DNA of 64,000 bases from Anadara kagoshimensis (Eukaryota > Mollusca > Bivalvia > Arcoida > Arcidae), in the NCBI GenBank assembly GCA_021292105.1, contig CM037870.1, forward strand, positions 14,665,234-14,729,233, given 5' to 3'. Shown piece by piece: positions 12,080 through 23,300 of this stretch. A program made the translations under genes and the position numbers. Under the pieces are notes generated by a model, which was not told where the DNA came from, made no database searches, and saw nothing but the letters and a program-made list of their open reading frames with translations. Numbering within the stretch: the first letter of the stretch is position 1; each line of letters opens with the position of its first letter.

Positions 12080-12450
12080 AATTTATATCATTTTCGTGGA
12101 TTTTTGGGGGTAAAAATATAAAAGTGTTCAAAATACATTTATACTTTTTCGAGTTTTTGCAGTATTTCGAAGCGAAATCTTAACTTAATGATCTAAATAT
12201 ATGCAGACAATTTGTTATTTTTGAAAAAAAAGTTTTCGTGGAATTTTTGGAAAATTTTGATAAAAATATAAAAGTGTGCAAAAATATTTTTAATCAACAT
12301 AAAAGCGCTACTTAAGCATGAATTTTTCAAAAATTAGTTTTCGTGGAATTTTTTAAAAATTTTGGGTAAAACTATAAAAGTGTGCAAAAATATTTTTTTT
12401 AAGATAAAAACACTACTTTAGCATGAATTTTTCAACTATATTTTTCTGTG
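12080..12450. repeat. ~115-bp tandem repeat, about three units
   Basis: Each unit has ttttcgtggaatttttgg, aaaaatataaaagtgtgcaa and gcatgaatttttcaa. Confidence 0.75.
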
Positions 12451-13309
12451 GAGATTTTCAATCTGTAATAATATGACTAGTTTTAAGCATGTATAAACAT
12501 TAACAGATTATGTGTATATGGCAATCCTATATCTTAGCACTCAATTGCTATAGACGTTGATAACAGAGATGAGAATATTACAAAATATGATATTGCAATA
12601 CAACGTTTAAAAATACAGTTTGCATTAATTCTGCAAAAATTATTTTTATCACTGGAATCATAAAAAATCATAATAAAATGAAAAATTAATATACTTGTAA
12701 ATTAATATAGATAATATGAAAAACAAAAAATTATATACATGTATATGCAAGAAGTAAAAACTTGTAACAAATGAGATATAACAATTATTACAATATACAG
12801 AAAGGTGAATATCTCGCAGTATTTTCATGCTTATGGTTGCAACCTTCAGGCGAATATTATTCTAAAGAATACCATAATCATAAAAGTACTAGTTAAAGAT
12901 ATCCTGTTTCTGTCATATTATAATGATTATATATATATAGTTCCATATTACTGCTCTTTAAAATGTTATCACTGCGGTAGTTCTCGGTCGGTATGTGTCA
13001 CTTCACCTATAGCTGGTGTCGTCTCGATATAAGAGAACTCTTATTGACTGGGGCATAAAACACATTCATTGTCGCGTCTTGTTACTAACTCGAAATCACA
13101 CCAAAATCAATCGAACGGATAAAAGTCCTATTTACAGTAATAACAATAATACTGATGACAGCTGATGCCAAAATTGTATGTGACCAGTATGTACGTATAG
13201 CTTGTGATGGAAATATTGGCTGGCGTGATTAACACATCGTCTTTCTACACCAACATGTGCGGTCAGATTATATCTGACAAACGGCTAAAAATCGGCTTTG
13301 GTCTATGGG

Positions 13310-13866
13310 AAATGAATTCCTTATAATATCAAGAACATCAATGCAATTTTTAAAGGCATTAAATATTGATCTATTTTAACTGAAGCAGATCTTTAAAGCT
13401 TATTTGTGATGATGCAGCGCTACTTCACTTTATCTGAAAAAAACCTTACTGATTGCACTGCAACCTATTCCATAACTTCGCTAAATGTTTCGGAAGGATT
13501 TGATCTTCAAGGAGAGAATTCCTTATATCAAGATCATCAAGGCATCATTGAATATTGATCTAATTTAATTAAAGCAGATCCATGAGATCCTTAAAGCTTA
13601 TTTGTGTAGCGCCACTTCACTTTAGCTGTAAAAACCTTACTGATTGCACTGCAACCTGTCCATAACTTCGCTAAATGTCAGAAGGATTTGATCTGTAAGG
13701 AGTGAATTCCTGATATCAAGACCATCAATGCGACTTTAAAAGGCACTATTGAAAATTGATCTAATTTAACTGAAGCCAATCCTTATTTGTGATGACGCAG
13801 CACTACTTCACTAAACCTGGGAAAACCTAACTGGTTTTACTACAATCTGTTTTATTACTTCGCTAA
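13310..13866. repeat. ~190-205 bp tandem repeat, about 3 units, forming gene B's 3' flank
   Basis: Three imperfect units start near 13312, 13513 and 13699. Each has a gaattcctKatatcaag start, a cttatttgtg block, an ttactgattgcactgcaacc-type block, and an acttcgctaaatgt end. The last unit runs into the gene B stop codon, so on the minus strand the repeated tail begins at the end of the CDS. Confidence 0.8.
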
Positions 13867-14134
13867 ATGTTTGAACTATTTTTACCACCAGACATAGTTA
13901 AAGCTTCTTCATATGAAGGAGGTGGCGCTATGGGCACACTGGCTGTCGGTGAGGTAATGGTTGTAGTTAGTTGTTCTCTATAATCTGGAGGTGCTGAAGC
14001 CATAACACCGGCATAGTTTGGTGGAGGATCACTGTAGTAATTGTCTGCTCTATTTGTTCCATTAAGTGTTAAATCCGGACCTCGTACCGGGTCATGTCTT
14101 CGATAGGCTGGATTCCGTGGCGCCTCGTCATCAT
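13863..14134 (-). CDS. Gene B, exon 6 (cytoplasmic tail)
   Basis: Acceptor CTTTAG and stop TAG at 13863-13865; 272 nt. It begins DDDEAPRNPAYRRHDPV, giving the NPxY site shared with gene A, then PPPNY, PPDY and PPPSYEEALTM. It lacks the 19-residue tandem units of gene A's tail. The AATAAA on the minus strand immediately after the stop (near 13850) may be the poly(A) signal. Confidence 0.85.
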
Positions 14135-14154
14135 CTAAAGTAAACAGATATCAA

Positions 14155-14525
14155 AGTTGCACAACGAAGTAGGATGCTTGCAAATAAATTGTTGACTCAA
14201 GGATATTGCAAGCCTAGGCTTATCAAGGCCCTCAAAAAGTTTTATGGCCGTCATCACAATATTGTTGATAAGTTTGATGTCTCTGTGTCCTGGATTGCCC
14301 TGGATATATTTGACGTCCCATAGTTCCAAGTTCCTCTTTAACACAATTTTGATTACACATGTGGCGGGTGTAGCTAGCTAAACAGGAAGTGCTTATCCTT
14401 CCCGTGCACCCGGACTCACTTCCCTGGTGGCAGTTCAAATGTGTCTAACCCGACTTGTCAGTTCCAAAGTTTTTACTTTGCTTCTTGATTATGATTCGGA
14501 CATGGATTAGTATGTTTGTTTTTTA
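14155..14525 (+). mobile_element. Dispersed element R, fullest copy
   Basis: About 370 bp: acaacgaagtaggatgcttg, gcttatcaaggccctcaaaa, ggatatatttgacgtcccat, tagctagctaaacaggaagt, cactt-ccctggtgg and cggacatggattagtatgtt in fixed order. At least 17 further whole or partial copies occur in the window in both orientations. I cannot assign a class. Confidence 0.75.
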
Positions 14526-14614
14526 TTATTCCGGATAATTGCATAAAATTTCCTGACAAACATGTTATGCAATTTAGCGGAAATTGACTGAACCATAATG
14601 ATGTCACTTAAAGT

Positions 14615-15235
14615 TTGACATTCCAAAGTTTTATGTTCCTTTCATTCTGAATTTCGATTTTACATACGGAGGTTGTAGCTAGCTAAACAAGAAGTGCGTA
14701 CCCTTCCGGAACACCCGACCTCACTTCCCTGGTGGAAGTACACATGTTTAACTTTGTTGCCCGTTTTAAGTTATAACTATTGTTTTTGTGATTTGGACCA
14801 AAACCACAGTCACTTGACTTAGTGGAAAAGTCTCTAAAACTTAAAAAGAAAATCAAATTTTATTGTTCTTTGAGTTACGTATTTTAATAAAGCATGTCTT
14901 TTGTACATGTGTTTTTACTTATCTGTTTTATTTTTGCAGCACTAGACTACTGTTTTGGAATAAAATTCCTACTATGTAGTGCCAAGACCAAAATTGTTAA
15001 AATTCAATAAGTTTGATGTCTCAGGATTGCCCTGGATATATTTGACGTCTCATAGTTCTATGTTCCTTTCACACAATATTGATTACTCACGTGGCGGGTG
15101 TAGCTAGCTAAACAGGGAGTGCTTACCCTTCCGGAGCACCCGGCCTCACTTCCCTGGTGGAAGTGCACGTGTCTAACCTAACTTGTCAGTTCCAAATCTG
15201 GATTGTGATTCGGACATGGATTAGTATGTTTTTTT
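14615..15235 (+). repeat. Two further element R copies beside gene B tail exon
   Basis: Copies at about 14615-14790 and 15003-15235. With 14155-14525 they form a direct cluster of three in one intron. Confidence 0.65.
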
Positions 15236-15389
15236 GATTAAGATGTTGAAATAAGAAAAAGGGGTCAAAAAGTGTTTTATCAAATCCACCTAAAGATATA
15301 CTTGAACAATTATGCATATCTAAATTTTTCTCAGGAATTTAATTTTAAGAAGCAGACAAGTTTGATGGAAAACGTTAATCTATACAAAC

Positions 15390-15593
15390 CGGCATCTCTG
15401 TAGGTTATATGTGAACGTTGGCTCATTCTACTTTCATAATTTGAATGGCGCCTATGCGATCTTATATATGAGGCTCCACAAATAAATGCAAAAATAAACA
15501 CCAGTAAACCGATGATGGGGATGTAAATGGCGGAAGATGAACTGTGTCTTCTTGAATTGTAATCCCCTCCCGAATCAAAACTGTGGTACCTTA
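15390..15593 (-). CDS. Gene B, exon 5 (transmembrane helix)
   Basis: Acceptor ATTACAG and donor GTTTGTAT; 204 nt, phase 1 to phase 1. It encodes IYIPIIGLLVFIFAFICG followed by a basic stretch with Arg-His repeats. It is open in frame even though it lies downstream of the TAA. The corresponding gene A exon has the same phases and donor. Confidence 0.82.
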
Positions 15594-15712
15594 CTGTAAT
15601 AATAAAGAGTGTATTAATACAATTTTTGGATTTGACCAACAAAAATGGTATCATAAGCCCTTTTTGCTTTAAGTGCTCCGACCATGTCAGTTAACATTTT
15701 TCATTATGCAAT

Positions 15713-15900
15713 TACAGTCAAACCTGTCCATAAAGCCACCCAAGGGAATCAGTAAAAGTAGCCTTGATGGGCAGGTGGCCTTTATAAACAGGTTCAAATA
15801 ATATGAAAAAGAACGATTGGGATGATACGTTTCTACTGGCCTTTATAAGCAGGTGGCGCTTATATATATAGAGGTGGCCTTTTAGGCAGGTTGTTCTGTA
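15713..15900. mobile_element. Palindromic MITE (acagtcaaacctg family)
   Basis: Full copy in gene B's intron; TA-flanked termini and ggcctttataaacagg-type interior. Confidence 0.8.
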
Positions 15901-16287
15901 GTTCCAAAATTCTGACAGCGTAAAATTTAGGAAGAATTTTCAGACTATAATTCACATTGATTCTATTAAAATACTAGTAGTGAATTGCATCAGATAGACT
16001 GTTTAAGCATTGAAACAAATAAACGAAGCAAAAGCAACCACTTGTAATTTTGACGTTCTTATTTCTATAGTTTCTTTCAATTCTCATCTCGTAATAAAAC
16101 TTCTGATGCTTGTAATTCTTTGAAGATATCAAAATAACACGTGTGAGCATAATATATTGCTAAAAAAGAAGCTAAAATTGAAGATTACATGCAACGTGCA
16201 TGTATTGGGAACTGCAAACAGGTGTAGCGGGTATTGAGTATAGATGGACAAGTTATACATGTGTACGGGGAAATGATGTATCGCTGA

Positions 16288-16450
16288 CCACGCCCACAAT
16301 GTTCCGACAAATGTCTGGCTTGCTTAAATTACATAAACTCGGCCTGAATTGCGCCATTTAATGACGTCACTGACACTAGTACGTCATTTGTTGCCGTGAC
16401 GCTGTTTTGGTACCGTGTTGACGGCCTTTGTCGGAACATTGTGGGCGTGG
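16288..16450. mobile_element. 163-bp MITE with perfect 24-bp termini
   Basis: Starts ccacgcccacaatgttccga and ends with its reverse complement. The middle contains a tgacgtca-like segment and ggtaccgtgttgacgg. Lies in gene B's intron. Confidence 0.8.
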
Positions 16451-16565
16451 CCGGCGATCCGTCAAATTTTCAACTGGGGCGGTTTAGACTTCTTATTCTA
16501 GGAGAAAAAAAACCAAAAGAGCCTTAGACGGTCATCTTCAAAAGCGAATAATAAACTAGATGTAC

Positions 16566-16767
16566 CTGTAGTAGTAGTGGTGGTAGTTGTGGTAATTGGA
16601 CATGAGAAGCTTCTATAGGCACTCTTTGTCTCGTTGCTGCTTAATGTTATTGTGTATTTGCTATAGCGTTGATATGACGAAAAGTATATTTCAAGCCATT
16701 CTCCTGATTTTTTAATCCATGATTCTGGCAGACACCAGTATTTAGTAATGGGTTACAGTCCAAAAAC
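16566..16767 (-). pseudogene. Gene B, exon 4 carrying premature TAA
   Basis: Acceptor GTAG at 16768-16769 and donor GTACAT; 202 nt, phase 0 to phase 1. The fifth codon is TAA (16753-16755). After it the frame reads PITKYWCLPESWIKKSGEW, aligned codon for codon with gene A. No AG acceptor between the stop and the conserved WCLP block restores the phase. Skipping the exon would break the frame because its ends are in phases 0 and 1. Confidence 0.8.
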
Positions 16768-16807
16768 CTACAACAATTCCAATACTGTCATACTTCGTCG
16801 TCCATCT

Positions 16808-16822
16808 CATATATATATATAT

Positions 16823-16861
<39 letters not shown>
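16808..16861. repeat. (TA)n(TAA)n microsatellite
   Basis: About six TA and thirteen TAA units, upstream of gene B exon 4 on the minus strand. Confidence 0.9.
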
Positions 16862-16863
<2 letters not shown>

Positions 16864-17060
16864 CAGTTGCTAGTACGTTCATGACTATGACTATGATAGC
16901 AATCTTCAGGCGAATATGTGTTTCATCACTTGATGAAAGAAAGAAATTCTATGATGTTTTGGAACATTTGCTTTGTTCTAAAATCTCTGAAAATATTTTT
17001 TGCCAAAGGAACAGCAGTTTTTGTGTGTGAATATAAAAGGGGGTACTTTGTGTCTTCGCG

Positions 17061-17356
17061 TGGAAGCACGTGGCCTAATGGTTAAGGCGTTGGACTCATG
17101 ATTCGAAGGTCGTGGGTTCGATCCCTGGACCGGGTGATGTGTTGTGGTCCTTGAGCAAGAACACTTAATTTCACGTTGTTCCAGTTCACTCAGCTGAAAA
17201 ATAAATGAGTACCAGCAAAAACGCTGGGGGTTAACCCTGCGATGGACCAGCGTCCCATTCAGGGGAGAGTCTTGTACTCTCAGTCGCTTAACGCCACCGA
17301 AACCGGGATAAGCTCCGGCCTGATGGCCTAATGGCTCGGGACAGACTTTAACTTTA
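17061..17356 (+). mobile_element. MetaSINE-like retroposon with 12-bp target duplication
   Basis: Head acgtggcctaatggttaagg and B box gggttcgatccctgg. The central part contains gaccagcgtcccattcaggg and ctctcagtcgcttaacgcca, which I recall as the conserved domain of the MetaSINE superfamily. The tail is actttaactttaa. The 12-bp actttgtgtctt occurs on both sides (17045-17056 and 17357-17368). Lies in gene B's intron. Confidence 0.8.
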
Positions 17357-17758
17357 ACTTTGTGTCTTTTGCCATTTAATTGCCTCAAATTTACATAGGT
17401 TTCATCTAGTGGTGTACAACCTTTAAGTAACTATTAAGCAAATCATTCACAAAAATGACAAAATTTGTTAGAGCTGAAAAAACCCTTACCATGCTTTAAA
17501 CTATATTTATTTTTTAAGGATAAAAAGGTGGAGTTGTTGGGCGTAGAAATTTTTCAGTTTGAAGTCAAATTGAAAATTTTACAGAGTGTGCAGACTTTTT
17601 GAGCAAAGACTGGCATTTTACATTAAGTCACTTCCTATTGAAATATTGTCGCTAGAAACAATATGGTTTTGCGCTATGTATGAGTGTGTGAATGGCGTAC
17701 TAATAATTTTTGTAAAATGTGTTAAAAATGGAAAAAATGGTTTTGCACCTATACTCAC

Positions 17759-18000
17759 CATAAGGAGTTCACCTCCTATTTTTATATCTATTTTCCATGG
17801 ACAACTAAAAATTGTCTCATATAAACCCCCAGCGTATGTTTTTATACAAACAGATTTATCAACAAGAAGAAAATGTAGTTTTCTTTTCATGTTTCCACCT
17901 AAATAACTTCTTTTAAATGTTATCTTATAATAAAAATCTCCTAGGCATAACTCGTGTAACTGTGGAACTCTTGGCAGTATTCTATCAACAGTCATTTCAA
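17759..18000 (-). CDS. Gene B, exon 3 (second ectodomain unit)
   Basis: Acceptor TTTGTAG and donor GTGAGT; 242 nt, phase 1 to phase 0. It is the paralogue of gene A 1797-2041, sharing CLGDFYYKI against CLGNYVYQI, HFLLVDKSVCIKTY against KFLLVRRSVCIRTY, and a closing GELLM against KEVLM. Confidence 0.85.
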
Positions 18001-18061
18001 CTACAAAACACAATAATATGGTATTACTGGCAAATTTTCTAAATAAATAAGTTTTCATTCT

Positions 18062-18321
18062 TGGCCACTCGTATGTTTGAGGTCGTGAGTTCGATCCCTG
18101 GACGGGTCTGATCAACACTTGAAAATATATAGTGACTGTTCTTTCGCCAAGCACTCAACATCTAGAAATGAAAGCCATGGGGTCCTTTGATTGAGAGCTT
18201 AAAACCGATGCTTCTGTACGGCATGCAAAGGTAAAAATTTCTGACACTTAACCTTCAGCCAGTAACGTCTCGGTCTAAGTGATGTATTCTTAACTGGGGC
18301 TTAAAACCCCATTCAATCGAC
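18062..18321 (+). mobile_element. SINE family 1, partial
   Basis: A B-box-like tgagttcgatccc is followed by body and tail; the A-box side is missing. Located in gene B's intron between exons 2 and 3. Confidence 0.7.
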
Positions 18322-18524
18322 CTTTCCTCGAAACGGATATCGATGCTTATTTCTCAATAATTTGTAATAAATATTTATGATCAAAGCGGTCCGGTTTTTA
18401 TGACCCACCTTGTACATGGTAAATCGCTAAATTCTTCGAGATGCTCTATTTTCGTGTCAATTCGCAAGAATAACAACTTGTGCAAATAAAACCTTTTGCA
18501 AATATCCAATTATAATTTTGTACA

Positions 18525-18855
18525 ACGAAGCAGGCTGCTTGCAAATAAATTGTTAACTCAGGGATATCACAAGCCTAGGCTTATCAAGGCCCCCAAAAAG
18601 TGTTATGGCCGTAATCAGAGTATTGTTGATAAGTTTGATGTCTCTGTATCCAGAATTGCCCTGAATATATTTTACTTCCCATAGTTCCATGTTTCTTTCA
18701 CACAATTTTGATTTCACACGTGGCGGGTGTAGCTAGCTAAACAGGGGGTGCTTTCCCTTTCGGAGCACCCGGCCTCACTTCCCTGGTGAGAGTTCAAGTG
18801 TCTACCGTGACTTGTAGATTACGATTCGGACATGGATTAATATGATTGTTTTTGA
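18525..18855 (+). repeat. Element R copy (gene B intron)
   Basis: Nearly full length from acaacgaagcaggctgcttg to gacatggattaatatg. Confidence 0.7.
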
Positions 18856-18944
18856 TTAAGTACTTAACAATAAAAATCATCGAATAACTTGAAATGTCGT
18901 TACTCGTGAGACGAAAATTTTCTGTTTAAATTATAATCCATTAC

Positions 18945-19134
18945 CCTGTTGTTTATATTTTTTGTAGCCAATGGATCCAGACATGTATATCATTTTAAGA
19001 GTCAAAATTGCTTTAGTAGATGCATTCAAGATCAAGTGATTTTCTGTAGAATTGACTGCCAAATTAATTCCCACAACAACTCTTTTCTTTGGCCATGGTA
19101 CCGTCCAATTTCCTGACTCATCACACCTAAGTGT
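18945..19134 (-). CDS. Gene B, exon 2 (end of CUB-like region)
   Basis: Acceptor TTTGTAG and donor GTAATGG; 190 nt, phase 0 to phase 1. It starts TLRCDESGNWT, providing the fourth Cys of the CUB-like pattern, and carries three N-glycosylation sequons (NWT, NST, NAS). The NASTKAIL block near the end matches gene A's partial exon at window positions 3-60. Confidence 0.78.
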
Positions 19135-19159
19135 CTACAAAAGAAAAAAAACATTCATA

Positions 19160-19550
19160 TATATAAAAAACAAACATACTACATGTAATTCATATCCTAA
19201 TCAAAGTCCCTAAGCAAAGTAAACATTTTGAAGGAAGTTAGGTTAAACAAGTGATCTTCCACCAAGAAAGTGAGGCCGGATGCTCCGGAAGGGTAATCAC
19301 CTGTTTAACTAGCTACATCTGCCATGTGTGTAATAAAAAATTGGTGAAATAAAAAATAACATGGAACAATGAGACGTCAAATTTATCCTAAGTAATTTCG
19401 AATAAAGAGACAAACGTACTTGTCAACAATAATGTGATGATGGCCATTAAACTTTTTGAGGGCCATGATAAGCCTAGGCCTGCAATATCCTTGCGTCAAC
19501 AATTTATTTGTAAGCAGCTTGCTTCGTTTTATAAAGTTCCCGTAGTTGGA
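19160..19550 (-). repeat. Element R copy (gene B intron)
   Basis: Nearly full length in reverse. With 18525-18855 it flanks gene B exon 2 as an inverted pair. Confidence 0.7.
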
Positions 19551-19632
19551 ACAAGTTCTACCACTGCGTATTACTTATAAAACAAATGCAGCATAAGCAA
19601 CAGAAGCAAGTATATTGCTGCATAGAAAAGTA

Positions 19633-19944
19633 GTTGAGTAATGGTTTTTAACGTCCCAGTCAAGAATATTTTACTTATATCGAGACGTCGCCAGCTAGTA
19701 GTGACTGTTCTTTCGCCAAGCACTCGGCATTACGAAATAAAAGTCACACTTCTTTCGGATGGGAACTTAAAATAAACGAGGTCCCGTGTCACGGTGGGCT
19801 TGTCACGCTAAAGAACCATGTTGTATAATGCCATCAGCGCAACGCACAGGCAAAATTTCTGCACCTTCGCCTATAGCTGGCGATGTCTCGATATAAGTGA
19901 AATATTCTTGACTGGGACGTTAAACACCATTACCCAACTCAACT
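19633..19944 (+). mobile_element. SINE family 1 with inverted copy of its own tail (fold-back)
   Basis: Positions 19696-19944 are a 5'-truncated plus-orientation copy. It is immediately preceded by about 60 bp of the tail in reverse complement (19633-19695), so the two ends form long inverted repeats. Confidence 0.75.
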
Positions 19945-20039
19945 CATCTAGTAATTACTGAATTTTGAAAGAAAAACGCAAATTAGAGTCACTTAAAGGC
20001 ATTACTTTATTTGGTTCCGTAAAGATCTTGAGGGTAAAA

Positions 20040-20385
20040 GTAAATTTATTTCGTATTTTCCAAATAGTATTTCGTAGTTTCACAATAATTATTTCGAATC
20101 TTCAATTAGTATTTCGTATGATCGAAATAGTTTTTCCTATATCCAAAATAGTATTTCGTATATTCGCAATAGTTATATTGTATTTTCAAGATAGTTATTT
20201 CGAATTTTAGAAATAATACCGTATATTCGTAAAAGTTGTATAATATTTTCGCAATAGTATTTTGTATATCCAAAATAGTATTTCGTAAAAGTTGTATAGT
20301 ATTTTCGCAATAGTATTTCGTATATCCAAAATAGTATTTCGCATATATATTCAAAATAGTTTTTCGTATATCCTTAAACATATTT
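20040..20385. repeat. tatttcgtatat minisatellite, left part
   Basis: Irregular units of about 22-45 bp such as aatagtatttcgtatatcc, repeated more than ten times. Confidence 0.8.
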
Positions 20386-23300
20386 CACAGTATGTAAACT
20401 CCGGTGTACGTCTTCCGGAATCTGGGATCGTCGAAGCGACCGTGTGATGTTGATAGTCTCAATGACTGAAGTTTAGAGGTATGTGAACGCTCAAAATTAA
20501 ATTGTCAAGTCTTGGATACCACTTATAATTTTGGTTGCTGAAGTCAGTAACACTTAGACATTACAATTTGCCCGCAAATATCACCATATAATGTAAAAAA
20601 ACAACACAATTGATCATCGACAGCCAGGGAAAAATCACCAACCTCCTTGGCGTAAGATTGAATTTTACCTTAATTTAAAGTCGATCTGACCGTTTTATAA
20701 GGTAATTGGAACAAAGAAACATCAAAGAGTTTGAATACAAATCGCATATGCAAGATATACGTTTAAATATTTAACTACAACAAGTATTATTTTTTTACCC
20801 GGAGTACGCTTAGCTGCACTCTTGCAAAATAATAACAACCGCATAGCTGGGATTTTAGTGTACTTTAGCTGCATTTATGTGAACATCTCTTCATACATTA
20901 TATTTGTGTTTGGTTGTGTTGTAAAACATTGTAAAATTAATTTTGTTCTCTGACAAAACGTTGCTTCGTGTTGACTTGTTTAAGGAATTGATTTTTCGTT
21001 GCAGACATGGACAGGGTTTTCAAGACAAGATGAAAGTTATTTTTAGGAATCCCAGTATTTTTCTTGCGAAATATGCAAATTTACTTCAAAATACAAATCC
21101 AACTTGGACCACCATCTAGATTCACAATAATTCAACAAACCGGCCATCTTACGGATATCAGTCGATTATCGTATACATTATCGGAGTCAAAATCTTGTGA
21201 ATCAACTGTTTAGTGAATATTTAAGTCATCTCCTCCAAAACTACCAGGCCAAATTTGATGAAACTTTATGACAATCATGCCTTGGTGAAGGGCTTTCTGG
21301 TTTGCACAAATGAGGGAGTTATGTCCCCTTTGGGTCCTATAAGGGAAATAGTAAAAATCTTTTCCTCTAAAGATACAAGAGATTCTTGTGTAGCATACTT
21401 AGGACATGTAGTAATCGTAGCTGTCGGGCTCAAAATGGGGAAATTGCAAGGTTCTTGAAGGGGAAATTGCTAAACTACTATATTTGTCAGTGCATGATCT
21501 GGAAAACTATCAACTTTTTGTATAGGTATGTATATTAAAATATTGTAGGTATTAGCCTTAAGGTCATTTTGATACATATTAGGAAATGAACGGCAATGAT
21601 CTCATTTGCATATCCGCCATGATAGTCCGCTATGAATAATGTCTTACATAAAGGGAAATAAAAGCGAAAGTTCTTTTTAAAAAAAGTCGACAACTCCGAA
21701 CTTTCACTACACACATACATGATACCCGTAATGTTTATTTGTTAGTTTCATATCAAAATACAGGTTCCTTGGCGTGTTTAAATTTCGAAGCGTAAAGTGT
21801 GGTTGTCCTCTATATTTTCTCTTACTAAGCCAAAAAGTTCATAAGTTTTAATCTCGCCATTCTAAATACAAAATCGGAAAACCAAAAGTGACGAGGGTAC
21901 ATTCGATTCAATGATTTACAACCGTTCAAGATATGTAGTATTTGTTTCTGAACATTTATATGCTTGGTTCCCAGATAATTTGAAAATCTCGTTTTTTTCA
22001 GTAAATTCAACAAAGGGGGCTTGAACTTTTTTTTAAAATTATAATAATAAAAAATTCCCCTTTAAAATTTTGTGACATTTTCTTTGTTTAGGGAGCATTT
22101 TCTTGTTACACCGTAATTAACGTCATTTAAAAAGGGGAGTAATTTTCATTACAGATAATCAGGGCCTTCGCGATTAAAAACGTCTGCTACGACGTCACAA
22201 ATCTGTCTGGAAAACTCTAAACTTTTTGTATAAGTATGGCATTGGCGTTATCTACAATGATGAAGTTCATTGGATCAAAGGTGAAGGTCATAGATGTGTA
22301 AGAATACTGAAAGGGCTTAGATTTTTGCCTAGCTGTCCATACATTTATTGTAGCTAGACCTTAAATATTTAGAAGTATACGGTAGCATTTTAGGATAAGT
22401 AATAATAAATTTGGAAATATCCTTACATTAGGTCCTATCTCTTGGAAATTAAACCAGTCCCTGTAATTTATGTGATTGTCCATCGACTTTCTACACGAGA
22501 TATGACATAATTATCCTGAGGTGAGCGTTAAGGTCCTTGGTCCCCTGTTTATTTATCTAATCGGTTATTTTATTTTATTTTTGTCGATTGATTTAAAAAG
22601 AAAGGAATGATTTATAGGTTCTGCTACTACCAACGACACGCTCTTTTCAAATATACCATAGTTCAGTTGGTAATGCGCTTGGTGTAGGAGGTCGTGGGTT
22701 CGGAATCCGGCGTGGGTCTGACCAAGTCTTAAAAATAGGTAGTAAATACTCCATGTACTTGGCATGTAGAAATGAAAGTCGCCGATTCCTTCGCAAAAGA
22801 CCTTAAAATCCGTTCCTTCATCTCATAGCAGGCGTGGCACCGTAAAGAACTCTACCTACACATTGTCCTTAGCGCACTGCTAAGATCAAATTTTTTATGG
22901 CTCCACATATAGCTGGCGACGTCTCTATATAAGTGAAATATTATTAACTTTGACGTAAAACCACATTCAATCAATCAATATATTCATAAATAAAATGTAT
23001 ATTAAATGGCACCATATCCTTGAGATTAGCATAAAGTTGTGAAGGGGTTTTCTCAACCGATTATCTAAGAAAAATGTAAAAAAAAAAATAGCAATAAATA
23101 GTACAATTTTCTGTACAGCTAGGCGTACATATTTTTCCACTAAAATCCCAGCTAGGCGTTTATGTTTTCATCAGCTAGGCGTACACTATCTGGAATCACC
23201 AGCGTGAAATTAAATCAGAATTTCTTCTAAACTGTCACGTTTTGGGATAAAGGGATACGTCACCTTTAATCTTAACACTTGGTTTCTTAAATCAAATGCA

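Larger units (their letters stand above)
9500..12080. other. Intergenic stretch without recognisable genes
   Basis: Between the minisatellite/MITE cluster and the 115-bp repeat. Short open frames on both strands near 10785-11140 have no conserved motif or splice partners. I see nothing else to call. Confidence 0.5.

Noticed and set aside
16566..16767. Alternative acceptor to bypass gene B's TAA
   Set aside because: The only nearby AG after the stop (in the CTGCCAG word) gives the wrong phase relative to the preceding exon and deletes the conserved WCLP block.
16978..17388. 136-residue minus frame
   Set aside because: Falls across the MetaSINE-like retroposon with a target-site duplication; no protein motif.
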